Below are positions 50,759-59,648 of a stretch of 64,000 bases of DNA, one piece after another (positions within the stretch are counted from its first letter, which is position 1; each line of letters opens with the position of its first letter). The notes below the pieces were generated by a model. The model was not told the DNA's origin. It ran no database searches and saw nothing but the letters and a program-made list of their open reading frames with translations. The DNA is from Roseovarius arcticus (GTDB lineage: Bacteria; Pseudomonadota; Alphaproteobacteria; Rhodobacterales; Rhodobacteraceae), in contig NZ_SZZN01000001.1 in assembly GCF_006125015.1 (NCBI RefSeq), positions 806,001-870,000 on the forward strand. The letters are read 5' to 3'. Both the position numbers and the translations under genes were made by a program.

Positions 50759-52402
50759 CTAGACGAGGCGAGACGTCTCCACGGCGGCCCGCACAAAGTC
50801 GCTAAAGAGGGGGTGGGGGGCAAAGGGTTTGGACTTCAATTCCGGATGAAATTGAACGCCGATGAACCACGGATGATCCGCCCACTCGACTATTTCTGGC
50901 AGGCGCCCATCGGGGGACATGCCTGAAAAGCGCAGGCCATGCTCCTCCAGCTTTTCGCGGTACTTGGTGTCCACCTCATAACGGTGGCGGTGACGCTCTT
51001 CGATGCTAGTGGTGCCATAAATCTCGGCGACGCGGCTGCCTTCTATGAGGGTCGCATCGTAGGCGCCGAGGCGCATGGTGCCGCCCTTGTCGTCGCTGAC
51101 CTTGCGCTTGACCTTGGCGTTGCCCTGCACCCATTCCTTGAGGTGATAGACGACCGGCTCAAAGCGTTTTCCGCCGGCCTCATGGTCGAATTCCTCGGAC
51201 CCAGCGGTGGCCATTCCGGCGACGTTGCGCGCGGCCTCAATCACTGCCAGCTGCATGCCCAAACAAATGCCCATATAGGGAATCTTGCGCTCGCGGGCGA
51301 ATTGGGCCGCCTTGATCTTGCCCTCTGTGCCGCGCTCGCCAAAGCCGCCGGGCACGAGGATGGCGTGGAAGCCATCGAGGTGCTGCGCCGGTTCTTGGGT
51401 GTCGAATACTTCGGCGTCGACCCACTCGACGTTTACCTTGACCCGGTTGGCCATGCCGCCGTGCGTCAGCGCCTCTTTAATGGACTTGTAGGCGTCCTCC
51501 AGCTGGACGTATTTGCCGACGATGGCGATGTTGACCTCGCCATCGGTGTTATAGATGCGGTCGGCCACGTCCTGCCAGATAGTCAAATCGGGGCGGGGCG
51601 CGGGCGATATCTGGAACGCGTCCAGCACGGCCTGATCGAGGCCCTCGCGGTGGTAGGCCAGCGGCGCCTCGTAGATGGATTTCAGGTCATAGGCGGCGAC
51701 GACGTCCTCTTTGCGGACGTTGCAAAAAAGGGCAATCTTCTCGCGCTCTTTTTCCGGGATTGGATGCTCGGACCGGCAAACAAGGATGTCTGGCGCGATG
51801 CCGATGGATTGCAATTCCTTGACGCTGTGCTGGGTCGGCTTGGTCTTTAGCTCGCCGCTGGCGGCCAGATAGGGCAGGAGGGTCAGGTGCATAAAGATGC
51901 ACTGGCCGCGCGGCTGGTCATGGCTGAATTGGCGGATTGCCTCGAAAAAGGGCAGGCCCTCGATGTCGCCGACTGTGCCGCCGATCTCGCACAGCATGAA
52001 ATCGACCTCATCCTCGCCAATATGCAGGAAATCCTTGATCTCGTTCGTGACGTGCGGAACGACCTGGATCGTCTTGCCAAGGTAATCGCCGCGGCGTTCT
52101 TTCTCCAGCACGTTGGAGTAGATACGGCCGGAGCTGACCGAGTCGGTCATGCGGGCTGGCACGCCAGTAAAACGCTCGTAATGGCCTAGATCAAGGTCCG
52201 TCTCGGCCCCGTCATCTGTGACGAATACCTCGCCATGCTCGAAGGGCGACATCGTGCCGGGATCAACGTTCAGGTAGGGGTCCAGCTTGCGCAGGCGCAC
52301 CGAAAATCCGCGCGCTTGCAGCAGGGCACCCAGTGCGGCAGAGGCTAGGCCCTTGCCGAGGGAGGAGACGACACCGCCGGTGATGAAGATGTAACGTGCC
52401 AT
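50759..52402 (-). CDS. pyrG: CTP synthase
   Basis: A 547-residue enzyme making CTP from UTP, ATP and glutamine. The N-terminal synthetase opens with '[20 protein letters not shown]'. The C-terminal class I glutamine amidotransferase has '[14 protein letters not shown]', the nucleophile in '[17 protein letters not shown]' and the late His/Glu in '[13 protein letters not shown]'. The start at MARYIF is fixed by family conservation. secG lies 176 bases upstream on the same strand, a frequent pairing in Rhodobacteraceae. Confidence 0.97.
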   Translation of the reverse strand: MARYIFITGGVVSSLGKGLASAALGALLQARGFSVRLRKLDPYLNVDPGTMSPFEHGEVFVTDDGAETDLDLGHYERFTGVPARMTDSVSSGRIYSNVLEKERRGDYLGKTIQVVPHVTNEIKDFLHIGEDEVDFMLCEIGGTVGDIEGLPFFEAIRQFSHDQPRGQCIFMHLTLLPYLAASGELKTKPTQHSVKELQSIGIAPDILVCRSEHPIPEKEREKIALFCNVRKEDVVAAYDLKSIYEAPLAYHREGLDQAVLDAFQISPAPRPDLTIWQDVADRIYNTDGEVNIAIVGKYVQLEDAYKSIKEALTHGGMANRVKVNVEWVDAEVFDTQEPAQHLDGFHAILVPGGFGERGTEGKIKAAQFARERKIPYMGICLGMQLAVIEAARNVAGMATAGSEEFDHEAGGKRFEPVVYHLKEWVQGNAKVKRKVSDDKGGTMRLGAYDATLIEGSRVAEIYGTTSIEERHRHRYEVDTKYREKLEEHGLRFSGMSPDGRLPEIVEWADHPWFIGVQFHPELKSKPFAPHPLFSDFVRAAVETSRLV

Positions 52403-52578
52403 TGGCTGGCTGTCCCCCGTGATGATGGGCCTCAAATACGGGCCGAAAATTGTGCCGATCCGGTCTCACAAAACCGTAGCACCACGGGATTTGAGCCATA
52501 GAGGATTCGAGGCGTGCGCGCAACCGCGCCGCAAGATGATGTTTGGCCGCGGATGCGCGGCTCTAAATTTGCGATGTA

Positions 52579-52938
52579 TCAGTCGGCAGTGGGCAGGACC
52601 GGCGCGTCGTCACCTGCCGCAGGCGGCAGCGTAGCGTCAATGCCACCATCATTTGTCTGCTCTTCGCGCACGGGCGCATCCGTCAAGCGGTCAAGGACTG
52701 AACTCCCTGCCGAGTTGCTGGCCGCGATCACCGTAAGCACCATCGAGGTGCAAATAAAGGCGCCGGCGAGAATCCACGTCAGCTTGCCCATCGCCGTCCC
52801 GGAAGAGCGGCCCGCGACACGCCCGCCGCCACCGCCGCCACCCATGCCAAGACCGCCCCCTTCGGAGCGTTGCAAAAGCACCGCGCCTATCAAGGATAGT
52901 GCCAGAAGCAGATGGACGATGAGAACGACGTTTTCCAT
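52579..52938 (-). CDS. secG: Protein translocase subunit SecG
   Basis: A 119-residue protein with two membrane helices ('VVLIVHLLLALSLIGAVLLQ' and 'LTWILAGAFICTSMVLTVIA') flanking the SecG loop 'RSEGGGLGMGGGGGGGRVAG'. It assists SecYE in Sec export. The C-terminal 45 residues are acidic and Pro/Ala-rich, a tail longer than in E. coli but usual in Alphaproteobacteria. It is followed by pyrG. Confidence 0.93.
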   Translation of the reverse strand: MENVVLIVHLLLALSLIGAVLLQRSEGGGLGMGGGGGGGRVAGRSSGTAMGKLTWILAGAFICTSMVLTVIAASNSAGSSVLDRLTDAPVREEQTNDGGIDATLPPAAGDDAPVLPTAD

Positions 52939-53050
52939 GAAGCGGCCTGCCGGATAGGGAAATCTAAAAATCTGCTCTGGTATCTAGGGAATTTCCATCG
53001 CCCCCGCAACCCGGCATCGCGATGCCATGTGCGGCGGGACGGGTGGATGA

Positions 53051-53446
53051 CTAGTCGCTCACGTCGTCCATGTCGGACTGGCCCGACAGGCGGCGGCGCA
53101 CATGGCTCCAACTCAGGCCGATGCCAAGGACCAGCGACAGCGCGGCCAGCGCGAGCCACACCATTTGAGAGGTGTCCCGCAAGGTCAGCAATCCGTAGTC
53201 GTGCAGGACCCATAGCCCGGCAGCAGTGATCGCCAGCACCATCGTCATACCAAAACCGCCAATAGAGCGGAGCGTGGCGCGCAGATACACGACATAGAAT
53301 ACCAGCAAAATGAGGCCGGCCAGAACGACAAGTGGAAGTTGGTCGGTATATGTATCCCGCGCCCAATTGACGTAGTTCCACCGCGTCGGATTAAACGTGG
53401 CAGCCAGCAGGGCGAAGGCGATCAGCCAGCGCAGCGCGAATCCCAT
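53051..53446 (-). CDS. DUF6524 membrane protein
   Basis: A 131-residue protein with four predicted helices ('[20 protein letters not shown]', '[20 protein letters not shown]', '[20 protein letters not shown]', '[20 protein letters not shown]') and a charged C-terminus with '[15 protein letters not shown]'. The opening [20 protein letters not shown] is what I recall of DUF6524. Its function is unknown. It is divergent from purA. Confidence 0.7.
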   Translation of the reverse strand: MGFALRWLIAFALLAATFNPTRWNYVNWARDTYTDQLPLVVLAGLILLVFYVVYLRATLRSIGGFGMTMVLAITAAGLWVLHDYGLLTLRDTSQMVWLALAALSLVLGIGLSWSHVRRRLSGQSDMDDVSD

Positions 53447-53593
53447 TTGCGTCTCCTCTTATATGGCGCGTGCTATACCTGCGGCATAGCTGCGGCCCCT
53501 GTCCAGTGCGCGCATCCCGATTTAGAGGTTTCGCCCCCGGGCGGGCGCCGCTATACCCGGCGCGGGTTTTACCAGATAGATATGAGGTCCGGC

Positions 53594-54889
53594 ATGGCAA
53601 ACGTGGTCGTTGTGGGCGCCCAGTGGGGCGACGAAGGCAAAGGCAAGATCGTCGATTGGCTGAGCGAGCGGGCCGACGTGATCGCCCGGTTTCAGGGCGG
53701 GCATAACGCTGGCCACACGCTGGTTGTCGATGGCAAGGTCTATAAGCTGAACGCGCTGCCGTCGGGCGTGGTGCGCGGTGGCAAGCTGAGCGTGATCGGC
53801 AATGGCGTGGTACTGGACCCGTGGCATCTGGTGCAGGAAATCGCCAAGATTCGCGAGCAGGGCGTCGAGATCACCCCCGAGACGCTGATGATTGCCGAGA
53901 ATACGCCACTGATTCTGCCGATCCACGGTGAGTTGGACCGCGCCCGCGAAGAGGCCGCGTGTAAAGGCACCAAGATCGGTACCACCGGGCGCGGCATTGG
54001 CCCCGCCTACGAGGACAAGGTCGGGCGCCGGTCGGTCCGTGTGGCCGACCTGGGCGATCATGCCACGTTGGAGGCACGGGTGGACCGCGCGCTGCAGCAC
54101 CACGATCCGCTGCGTAAGGGTCTGGGGATTGAAGCGGTCGACCGCGACGCGCTGATCCAGCAACTCAAAGACATCGCGCCGGAGATCCTTCAGTATGCTG
54201 CGCCTGTCTGGAAGGTGCTGAACGACAAGCGCAAAGCCGGCAAGCGTATCTTGTTCGAGGGTGCGCAAGGCGCGTTGCTTGATATAGACTTTGGCACATA
54301 CCCGTTTGTGACATCCTCCAACGTGATTGCAGGGCAGGCGGCCACTGGTGTGGGCGTGGGACCGAACGCGATCAATTATGTGCTGGGAATTGTCAAAGCC
54401 TACACGACCCGCGTCGGCGAGGGCCCATTCCCGACCGAGCTGGACGATGCAGATGGCCAGCGACTGGGCGAGCGGGGCCGAGAATTTGGCACTGTGACAG
54501 GCCGCAAGCGGCGTTGCGGGTGGTTCGATGCTGCCCTCGTGCGCCAGACCTGCGCGACCTCTGGCGTCAAGGGAATCGCCCTAACCAAGCTGGACGTGCT
54601 GGACGGGTTTGAAACCCTGCGCATCTGCACCGGCTATGAGTTGGATGGCGAGGTGCTGGACTATCTGCCCACGGCCGCCGACAGGCAGGCGCGCTGCACG
54701 CCCATCTATGAGGAAATGCCCGGCTGGTCCGAGTCGACCGAGGGCGCGCGCAGTTGGGCCGAGCTGCCCGCCGGCGCGATCAAGTATGTGCGCCGCGTCG
54801 AGGAGTTGATCGAATGTCCGGTCGCACTACTCTCCACCTCGCCCGAGCGGGAAGATACGGTGCTGGTCACCGATCCCTTCGCGGACTGA
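53594..54889 (+). CDS. purA: Adenylosuccinate synthetase
   Basis: A 431-residue GTP-dependent enzyme joining IMP and aspartate in AMP synthesis. '[20 protein letters not shown]' is the N-terminal P-loop-like signature, '[20 protein letters not shown]' the second, and '[20 protein letters not shown]' the third. '[20 protein letters not shown]' and '[20 protein letters not shown]' are also family hallmarks. The ATG at 53594 has GAGG upstream and gives the standard start. Confidence 0.97.
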   Translation: MANVVVVGAQWGDEGKGKIVDWLSERADVIARFQGGHNAGHTLVVDGKVYKLNALPSGVVRGGKLSVIGNGVVLDPWHLVQEIAKIREQGVEITPETLMIAENTPLILPIHGELDRAREEAACKGTKIGTTGRGIGPAYEDKVGRRSVRVADLGDHATLEARVDRALQHHDPLRKGLGIEAVDRDALIQQLKDIAPEILQYAAPVWKVLNDKRKAGKRILFEGAQGALLDIDFGTYPFVTSSNVIAGQAATGVGVGPNAINYVLGIVKAYTTRVGEGPFPTELDDADGQRLGERGREFGTVTGRKRRCGWFDAALVRQTCATSGVKGIALTKLDVLDGFETLRICTGYELDGEVLDYLPTAADRQARCTPIYEEMPGWSESTEGARSWAELPAGAIKYVRRVEELIECPVALLSTSPEREDTVLVTDPFAD

Positions 54890-54912
54890 GGCCGCGCAAG
54901 GAGGAGAACGGC

Positions 54913-55152
54913 ATGGCACTAAATTATAAGGCGCGTCGGCGATGGTCGCTGGTCATCCTACTGATTGGACTGCCAGCCTACATCATAGCTGCGGTCAGCC
55001 TGATCGCATGGTTGCCCGATCTACCGAGATGGGTAACCTTAATCGTCTATGTGATTGTCGGGTTCGCGTGGATCGTGCCGTTAAAATTTATCTTTCTTGG
55101 GATTGGCCAGGCTGATCCCGATGCGCCCCATCCCGACGATCTCGCGCGCTGA
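54913..55152 (+). CDS. DUF2842 small membrane protein
   Basis: A 79-residue protein with two helices ('WSLVILLIGLPAYIIAAVSL' and 'WVTLIVYVIVGFAWIVPLKF') and an acidic C-terminus (DPDAPHPDDLAR). It matches the DUF2842 family of Alphaproteobacteria. The start at 54913 follows GGAGGAGA and lies 23 bases after the purA stop, so the two are probably co-transcribed. A terminator follows. Confidence 0.82.
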   Translation: MALNYKARRRWSLVILLIGLPAYIIAAVSLIAWLPDLPRWVTLIVYVIVGFAWIVPLKFIFLGIGQADPDAPHPDDLAR

Positions 55153-55223
55153 GCCCGCTGGATTTGGATATTTATAGCAAGAAGAAGCACAAGTAGCGGA
55201 ATTTTGCGGGCGGGCGCGCATTG

Positions 55224-55259
55224 CGCAGGCTGGATATAGCTATTCCGCCTGCGTTTTTT
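55224..55259 (+). terminator. Rho-independent terminator after DUF2842
   Basis: CGCAGGC (55224-55230) pairs with GCCTGCG (55247-55253) around a 16-nt loop that itself can fold, then TTTTTT (55254-55259). It ends the purA-DUF2842 unit and isolates the long mraZ upstream region. Confidence 0.8.
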
Positions 55260-55327
55260 CTTGCCTTGTGAGATATCTCACCTCGAAACATCCCTCTTAA
55301 TGAGTTCTGCGCGCCACCCTCGCGCCA

Positions 55328-55351
55328 TGGGAAACCGTGGGACGGCTGGGC
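55328..55351 (+). promoter_or_regulatory. Secondary TGGGN direct repeats, possible distal MraZ site
   Basis: TGGGA (55328-55332), TGGGA (55338-55342) and TGGGC (55347-55351) run on the plus strand with spacers of five and four bases. MraZ of E. coli binds TGGGN repeats with 5-nt spacers. The last spacer is one base short, and no promoter is evident next to it, so this is weaker than the site at 55678. Confidence 0.35.
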
Positions 55352-55630
55352 AAATGTAGCAGGATTTCTCGTCTCCCAGCGTACTGCGGCGTTCTAAATT
55401 GCCGAATCTTGCGGTCTTTTCCGGATGATTCCCCCAGATCGTAGTCCTTTGGTGGGTGAATTGGCGCACCAGTTTCCCTATCAAGGCTTGGGCCGACGCA
55501 AAAAATGGGAATATAGGGGAAAAAATTATGTCACTATTGCTGACGCTAAATGTGGTGCAATTCCAGAATTTAGCCGCTAGGTTATGCGTCCCTTCACATT
55601 TCCGTGTCACATGATCTTGTTTTGTTTCCC

Positions 55631-55639
55631 TGTGGATAA
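55631..55639 (-). promoter_or_regulatory. DnaA-box match TTATCCACA
   Basis: TGTGGATAA on the plus strand is the exact reverse complement of TTATCCACA, the strongest DnaA box sequence. It lies 63 bases before the predicted -10 of mraZ. A single 9-base match can occur by chance in 64 kb, so a role of DnaA in dcw expression is only a suggestion. Confidence 0.35.
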
Positions 55640-55677
55640 CTATATCCAGTATGTGGGCTGTGCATTTTTTCGTTGCG

Positions 55678-55702
55678 TCCCATGATTTCCCATGGCATCC
55701 CT
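55678..55702 (-). promoter_or_regulatory. Predicted MraZ operator: three repeats at 10-bp spacing
   Basis: TCCCA (55678-55682), TCCCA (55688-55692) and TCCCT (55698-55702) are separated by exactly five bases each. Read on the minus strand they are NGGGA repeats, matching the TGGGN-N5-TGGGN-N5-TGGGN operator described for E. coli MraZ, in reversed orientation. The last repeat abuts and shares one base with the predicted -10 TATAAG, so bound MraZ would block the mraZ promoter. Confidence 0.65.
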
Positions 55703-55707
55703 ATAAG
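55702..55707 (+). promoter_or_regulatory. Predicted -10 element of the mraZ/UpsM promoter
   Basis: TATAAG predicts a start near 55714, which gives a leader of about 271 nt before the mraZ GTG, nearly the 268 nt I recall for Rhodobacter sphaeroides. No good -35 lies at 17 bases; TTGCGT at 55673-55678 is 23 bases away. The missing -35 could mean an alternative sigma factor. Confidence 0.45.
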
Positions 55708-55713
55708 CGTGAT

Positions 55714-55929
55714 GAGGACGGAACGAAGACAAGGGACGCTAAACGATCCCGCTTAATAATAACCAAAGTCAGGTTTCATACAGGCACCCGCCTTCATCCA
55801 ACAAGAGAGATCCGGCGCGCAGCGAGCAGACATCCCCCCAGGTGGCGCGCGTAGCTGGACACCCCGCAAATGCGGGACGAGGGCGACGGATTGAGCAGTG
55901 GCAGCCGCTCAATCCGTCGTTTTCGTTTT
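55714..55929 (+). ncRNA. upsM: UpsM-like leader small RNA upstream of mraZ
   Basis: In Rhodobacteraceae the dcw cluster has a long 5' leader whose premature termination gives the abundant sRNA UpsM (206 nt in R. sphaeroides; leader 268 nt). Here a predicted start at about 55714 and a strong terminator ending near 55925 would give an RNA of about 210 nt, 55-60 bases before the mraZ start. A further hairpin, CCCCGCAAATGCGGGG-like, lies just before the terminator. The identity is inferred from position, length and terminator, not from sequence comparison. Confidence 0.65.
55884..55929 (+). terminator. Terminator/attenuator in the mraZ leader
   Basis: Thirteen-base arms CGACGGATTGAGC (55884-55896) and GCTCAATCCGTCG (55907-55919) pair perfectly around a 10-nt loop, followed by TTTTCGTTTT (55920-55929). 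Transcripts stopping here would be the UpsM-like RNA; read-through is needed for the whole mraZ-mraY operon, so it works as an attenuator. Confidence 0.85.
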
Positions 55930-55984
55930 AAGAGCGATTTTACGGGCGCGACGACGAAACAAGGCAGTTCGAGGGGCCGCAAAC

Positions 55985-56488
55985 GTGGCACGCAGGTTCA
56001 GAGGCGAAAGCCATCACAAGGTGGATGCGAAGGGCAGGGTTTCGATCCCCGCCCTTTTTCGCCGTGTGATCGAGGCGTCTGACCCGAACTGGACAGAAGG
56101 CCTGCCGCCCGAGCTGGTTATCGTATATGGCGATCACCGCCGCAATTATCTGGAATGCTATACCGTCGAGGCGATAGACGAGGTCGATGCCAAGATTGAC
56201 GCGCTGGGCCGCGGCTCAATGGAGCGCAAGATGCTTCAGCGTCTGTTCCATGGCCAATCCTTTCCGACCACCGTGGATGAGACCGGGCGCCTTGTGCTGC
56301 CTGCGAAGCTGCGCGCCAAGATCGGGCTGGAGGGCGAGGCGTTCTTTATTGCCGCCGGCGACACGTTCCAGATCTGGAAGCCCGAGACATATGAGGCCGA
56401 AGAGGCCGCCAAGACCGAAGAATGGCTAGATGAGTTGCCCAAGGATTTCGATCCGCTCGTCTTCCTGGATGGCGCAAAGGGGGAATAG
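55985..56488 (+). CDS. mraZ: Transcriptional regulator MraZ
   Basis: A 167-residue protein with two AbrB-like SpoVT/MraZ domains: 'SHHKVDAKGRVSIPALFRRV' in the first, 'FPTTVDETGRLVLPAKLRAK' in the second; each has the DxxGR DNA-binding segment. MraZ assembles into rings and represses its own operon by binding TGGGN repeats. The start is a GTG at 55985 (VARRFRGESHHK) behind GAGGGG with eight bases spacing; upstream residues do not fit the family and would overlap the leader terminator. It is the first gene of the proximal dcw operon. Confidence 0.93.
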   Translation: MARRFRGESHHKVDAKGRVSIPALFRRVIEASDPNWTEGLPPELVIVYGDHRRNYLECYTVEAIDEVDAKIDALGRGSMERKMLQRLFHGQSFPTTVDETGRLVLPAKLRAKIGLEGEAFFIAAGDTFQIWKPETYEAEEAAKTEEWLDELPKDFDPLVFLDGAKGE

Positions 56489-56491
56489 GCG

Positions 56492-57481
56492 ATGCCTGAG
56501 ACCTCCCCTCAAACCGCCGCCCCACATATCCCTGTATTGATAGCGCCGTTGATCGCCGCCGCTGCACCCATATCCGGCACATGGCTGGATGGTACGCTAG
56601 GTGCTGGCGGTTATGCACGAGCGCTGCTAGAGGCGGGCGCTGACAAGGTGATCGGTGTCGACCGCGATCCTGCCGCGCTGGCGATGGCGGCGCAGTGGGC
56701 CGCGCCTTATGGCGACCGTGTAGAGCTGGTAGAAGGCGTGTTCTCAAAACTGGACGAGTATGCGAGCGATCTGGACGGTATCGTACTGGATCTCGGTGTT
56801 AGCTCGATGCAACTGGATCAGGCGCAACGTGGCTTTTCATTTATGCGTGACGGCCCGCTGGACATGCGGATGAGCCAGGAGGGGCCGTCAGCGGCCGATC
56901 TGGTCAACAACGCCGAAGAGGGCGAGCTCGCCGATATCTTGTACCTCTATGGTGAGGAGCGGGCGAGCCGCCGGATTGCGAAGTCTATCGTTCGCAGGCG
57001 CGGCGAGGCCCCCATCACATCGACATTGCAACTGGCCGAGATTGTCGAGAAATGCCTGCCAAGGTCCAAGCCGGGGCAGGCGCATCCTGCCACCCGCAGC
57101 TTTCAGGCGATCCGGATTGCAGTGAATGACGAATACGGCGAGCTGATCGGCGGGCTTGAGGCGGCCGAGCGCGCGCTGCGCCCCGGCGGCGCGCTGGCTG
57201 TCGTGACGTTTCATTCAATCGAGGACCGCATGGTCAAACGATTCTTGCAAGATCGCAGCGACGGCGGCGGCGGCGGCAGTCGCCACGCGCCCGAGCAGGC
57301 GACGCAAGCGCGCCAGTTTACGCAAATCAGCCGCAAGGCGATCACGGCTGATGACGCTGAGTTGGCGGCCAACCCGCGGTCCCGCAGCGCGAAATTGCGC
57401 GTGGCAATCCGGACGGACGCCGCGCCGGGCATAACGGACCGCAAATCGATGGGTATGCCGATGCTAAAAGGAGGCAAATAA
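56492..57481 (+). CDS. rsmH: 16S rRNA m4C1402 methyltransferase RsmH
   Basis: A 329-residue SAM-dependent enzyme (MraW) modifying C1402 of 16S rRNA with RsmI. '[20 protein letters not shown]' is the SAM motif, '[20 protein letters not shown]' with [13 protein letters not shown] is the family signature, and '[20 protein letters not shown]' follows. It starts three bases after the mraZ stop with AAAGGGGGAA as ribosome site and overlaps ftsL by one base. Confidence 0.96.
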   Translation: MPETSPQTAAPHIPVLIAPLIAAAAPISGTWLDGTLGAGGYARALLEAGADKVIGVDRDPAALAMAAQWAAPYGDRVELVEGVFSKLDEYASDLDGIVLDLGVSSMQLDQAQRGFSFMRDGPLDMRMSQEGPSAADLVNNAEEGELADILYLYGEERASRRIAKSIVRRRGEAPITSTLQLAEIVEKCLPRSKPGQAHPATRSFQAIRIAVNDEYGELIGGLEAAERALRPGGALAVVTFHSIEDRMVKRFLQDRSDGGGGGSRHAPEQATQARQFTQISRKAITADDAELAANPRSRSAKLRVAIRTDAAPGITDRKSMGMPMLKGGK

Positions 57482-57840
57482 TGCGCAGTTTATTTTACGT
57501 TCTCAGTGCATTGGCAGTGATCGGACTGGCCTATTGGGCCTATCACGAGAATTACCGCACACAGGCCGCCATTAGCCACGCCGAGCGTCTTGAGGGGCAA
57601 ATCGCGACATCGCGCCAGCGGCTGCGCGTGCTAAACGCCGAATGGGCCTATCTGAACCGCCCGTCGCGCCTGCGCGAGTTGGCGGACATCAATTTTGAGC
57701 GGCTTCAATTGATGCCACTGGAGGCGCAGCAGTTTGGCCGCGTCGATCAGGTGGATTATCCGCCCGAAGTAGACTTGCGCCTCGATTTTACGGGCTCTGT
57801 CTCGGTTTCGAACCAGCCTGAGTTGGAGGCAAACGAATGA
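57481..57840 (+). CDS. ftsL: Cell division protein FtsL
   Basis: A 119-residue bitopic protein. One membrane helix ('LFYVLSALAVIGLAYWAYHE') is followed by a short coiled coil ('ISHAERLEGQIATSRQRLRV') and the 'LNAEWAYLNRPSRLRELADI' segment typical of alphaproteobacterial FtsL. With FtsB and FtsQ it activates FtsWI. TAATG shares one base with the rsmH stop; its own stop overlaps ftsI by four bases. Confidence 0.88.
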   Translation: MRSLFYVLSALAVIGLAYWAYHENYRTQAAISHAERLEGQIATSRQRLRVLNAEWAYLNRPSRLRELADINFERLQLMPLEAQQFGRVDQVDYPPEVDLRLDFTGSVSVSNQPELEANE

Positions 57841-59636
57841 TCCGCACACCACTGCGCCCGCTGGCGCGCATCCTGCCTGCCCGCGACAAGGGCGAGAATC
57901 CCGACGCGATCGAGCGCGAGAATATCCGCCTGCGCCACGAGGCGATGCGCGACAAGGCCCGCCGCCGCGCCGAGGGGCGACTGTTGGTACTGGGCGCGAC
58001 TTTCTTCTGCGCATTTAGCGTAATCGGCCTGCGCATGGGCGTGCTGGCCCAGACCGAGCCGTCAGAGCCACGTACAAGTGCGGCGGGCGCTGATATCCTC
58101 GCGCAGCGCGCTGATATTGTGGACCGCTCTGGCCGGATACTGGCAACGAATTTTGACACGCACAGCCTTTATGCGCAGCCTCAGCAGATGATCGAGCCGG
58201 AAAAGACCGCCAAGGAGTTGGTCAGGATTTTTCCCGAGTTGAAAGAAGAACGCCTGCTGCGCGATTTTACCGGCAAGCGTAAGTTTCTGTGGATAAAGAA
58301 GAAAATTAGCCCTGAGCAAATGCAGGCCGTGCATGAAATTGGCGAGCCGGGCCTTCTGTTTGGCCCGCGCGAGATGCGGCTATACCCCAACGGCACGCTG
58401 GCCGCGCATGTCTTGGGCGGTGCAGGGTTTGGCCGCGAGGGGGTGCATGCCGCCGAGGTCATAGGCGTTGCGGGCATCGAGAAATACCTTGACGAACGAC
58501 TGCGCGATCCGGCGCAAAACAGCAAGCCGCTGACCCTGTCGCTGGACCTGCCTGTGCAGGCGGCGGTAGAGCGTGTGCTGCGCGGCGGCATGAGCATCAT
58601 GAACGCCAAAGGCGCCGCTGCTGTCTTAATGGACGTCCATACCGGCGAAGTGATTTCTATCGCATCGCTGCCAGATTTCGACCCCAATGATCGCCCCCGC
58701 CCGCTGGTGCAGGGCAACGCCGCCGACAGCCCGCTGTTTAACCGCGCGGTTCAAGGCGTCTACGAGCTTGGCTCAACCTTCAAGATTTTTGCAGCGGCCC
58801 AAAGCATGGAGCTGGGGCTGGTAAGCCCGAACACCATCATAGATACGTCCGGCCCTATGCGCGTCAGCGGCTTTTCCATAGGCGAATTTAATCGCAAGAA
58901 TTACGGCAAGATCAGCGTATCGGACGTGATCGTCCACAGCTCGAACAGGGGCACGGGACGCCTTGCGCTCGAGATTGGCGCGGAGCGGCAACAGGAGTTT
59001 CTCAAAACGCTCGGTTTTTTCAAGCCTGTCGATTTTGAGATGATCGAGGCATCGGGCGGCCAGCCGTTACTTCCCAAGCGGTGGACAGAGCTGTCGACTG
59101 TCACCATTTCCTACGGGCATGGCCTGTCATCGACGCCGCTCCATCTAGCTGCTGGCTATGCGGCAATCGCTAATGGCGGGCGCTACGTTCGCCCCACACT
59201 GCTAAAGCAGGACGTCCCGCAAGAGGGCGCTCGCGTCATGTCCGCTGCCGTGGCCCGCGAGGCGCGCCTGATGCTGCGCAAGGTTGTGACCGACGGCACC
59301 GCTAGCATGGGCGAGGTGCCGGGTTATGCCGTGGGCGGCAAGACGGGGACAGCCGACAAGCCGAAGGAGAACGGCGGCGGCTACTACGAAGACAAAGTGA
59401 TCGCCACCTTTGCGTCGATGTTTCCGGCGGATGATCCAAAATACGTGCTGATCGTCACGTTGGATGAGCCGGTCGAGACGTCTGGCGAGAAGCCGCGCCG
59501 CACGGCCGGTTGGACAGCCGTGCCCATCGCATCCGAGATCGTCGCGCGGGTCGCGCCACTTTTGGGTCTGCGGCCGGCGATTGAACACGCGCCGTTGGCT
59601 GGTATAACGCAGGTATCGATGCAAGACGGCGACTAA
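57837..59636 (+). CDS. ftsI: Septal transpeptidase FtsI (PBP3)
   Basis: A 599-residue class B penicillin-binding protein. A membrane helix is at about residues 49-68. The pedestal domain runs to about 230 ('QRADIVDRSGRILATNFDTH'), and the transpeptidase follows with catalytic S313 in STFK (313-316, 'YELGSTFKIFAA'), SSN at 368-370 and KTG at 502-504 ('AVGGKTGTADKPK'). It cross-links septal peptidoglycan with FtsW. It overlaps ftsL by four bases. Confidence 0.96.
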   Translation: MIRTPLRPLARILPARDKGENPDAIERENIRLRHEAMRDKARRRAEGRLLVLGATFFCAFSVIGLRMGVLAQTEPSEPRTSAAGADILAQRADIVDRSGRILATNFDTHSLYAQPQQMIEPEKTAKELVRIFPELKEERLLRDFTGKRKFLWIKKKISPEQMQAVHEIGEPGLLFGPREMRLYPNGTLAAHVLGGAGFGREGVHAAEVIGVAGIEKYLDERLRDPAQNSKPLTLSLDLPVQAAVERVLRGGMSIMNAKGAAAVLMDVHTGEVISIASLPDFDPNDRPRPLVQGNAADSPLFNRAVQGVYELGSTFKIFAAAQSMELGLVSPNTIIDTSGPMRVSGFSIGEFNRKNYGKISVSDVIVHSSNRGTGRLALEIGAERQQEFLKTLGFFKPVDFEMIEASGGQPLLPKRWTELSTVTISYGHGLSSTPLHLAAGYAAIANGGRYVRPTLLKQDVPQEGARVMSAAVAREARLMLRKVVTDGTASMGEVPGYAVGGKTGTADKPKENGGGYYEDKVIATFASMFPADDPKYVLIVTLDEPVETSGEKPRRTAGWTAVPIASEIVARVAPLLGLRPAIEHAPLAGITQVSMQDGD

Positions 59637-59648
59637 GGCGGTGCGATC

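Larger units (their letters stand above)
55260..55713. other. Long gene-free regulatory region upstream of the mraZ promoter
   Basis: About 450 bases between the DUF2842 terminator and the predicted mraZ start point are AT-richer than their surroundings and contain no convincing gene; the frames present have unlikely products. The region carries several TGGGA-type repeats (55328-55351; also TGGGA-N5-GGGGA at 55507-55521), a DnaA-box-like TGTGGATAA (55631-55639) and the MraZ-type operator. It is unusually long for an intergenic interval here, so a further unrecognised RNA is possible. I saw none of the conserved RNase P RNA segments. Confidence 0.6.

Noticed and set aside
50939..51850. Long plus-strand frame opposite pyrG
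   Set aside because: It is the complement of a perfectly conserved CTP synthase and results from high GC.
55278..55610. Minus-strand frame of 110 codons upstream of mraZ
   Set aside because: The product has no recognisable pattern, no ribosome site and the DNA is AT-rich regulatory sequence; it is more likely noncoding.
55153..55984. RNase P RNA (rnpB) as content of the long mraZ upstream region
   Set aside because: I looked for the conserved GAGGAAAGTCCGGGC-type core and did not find it.
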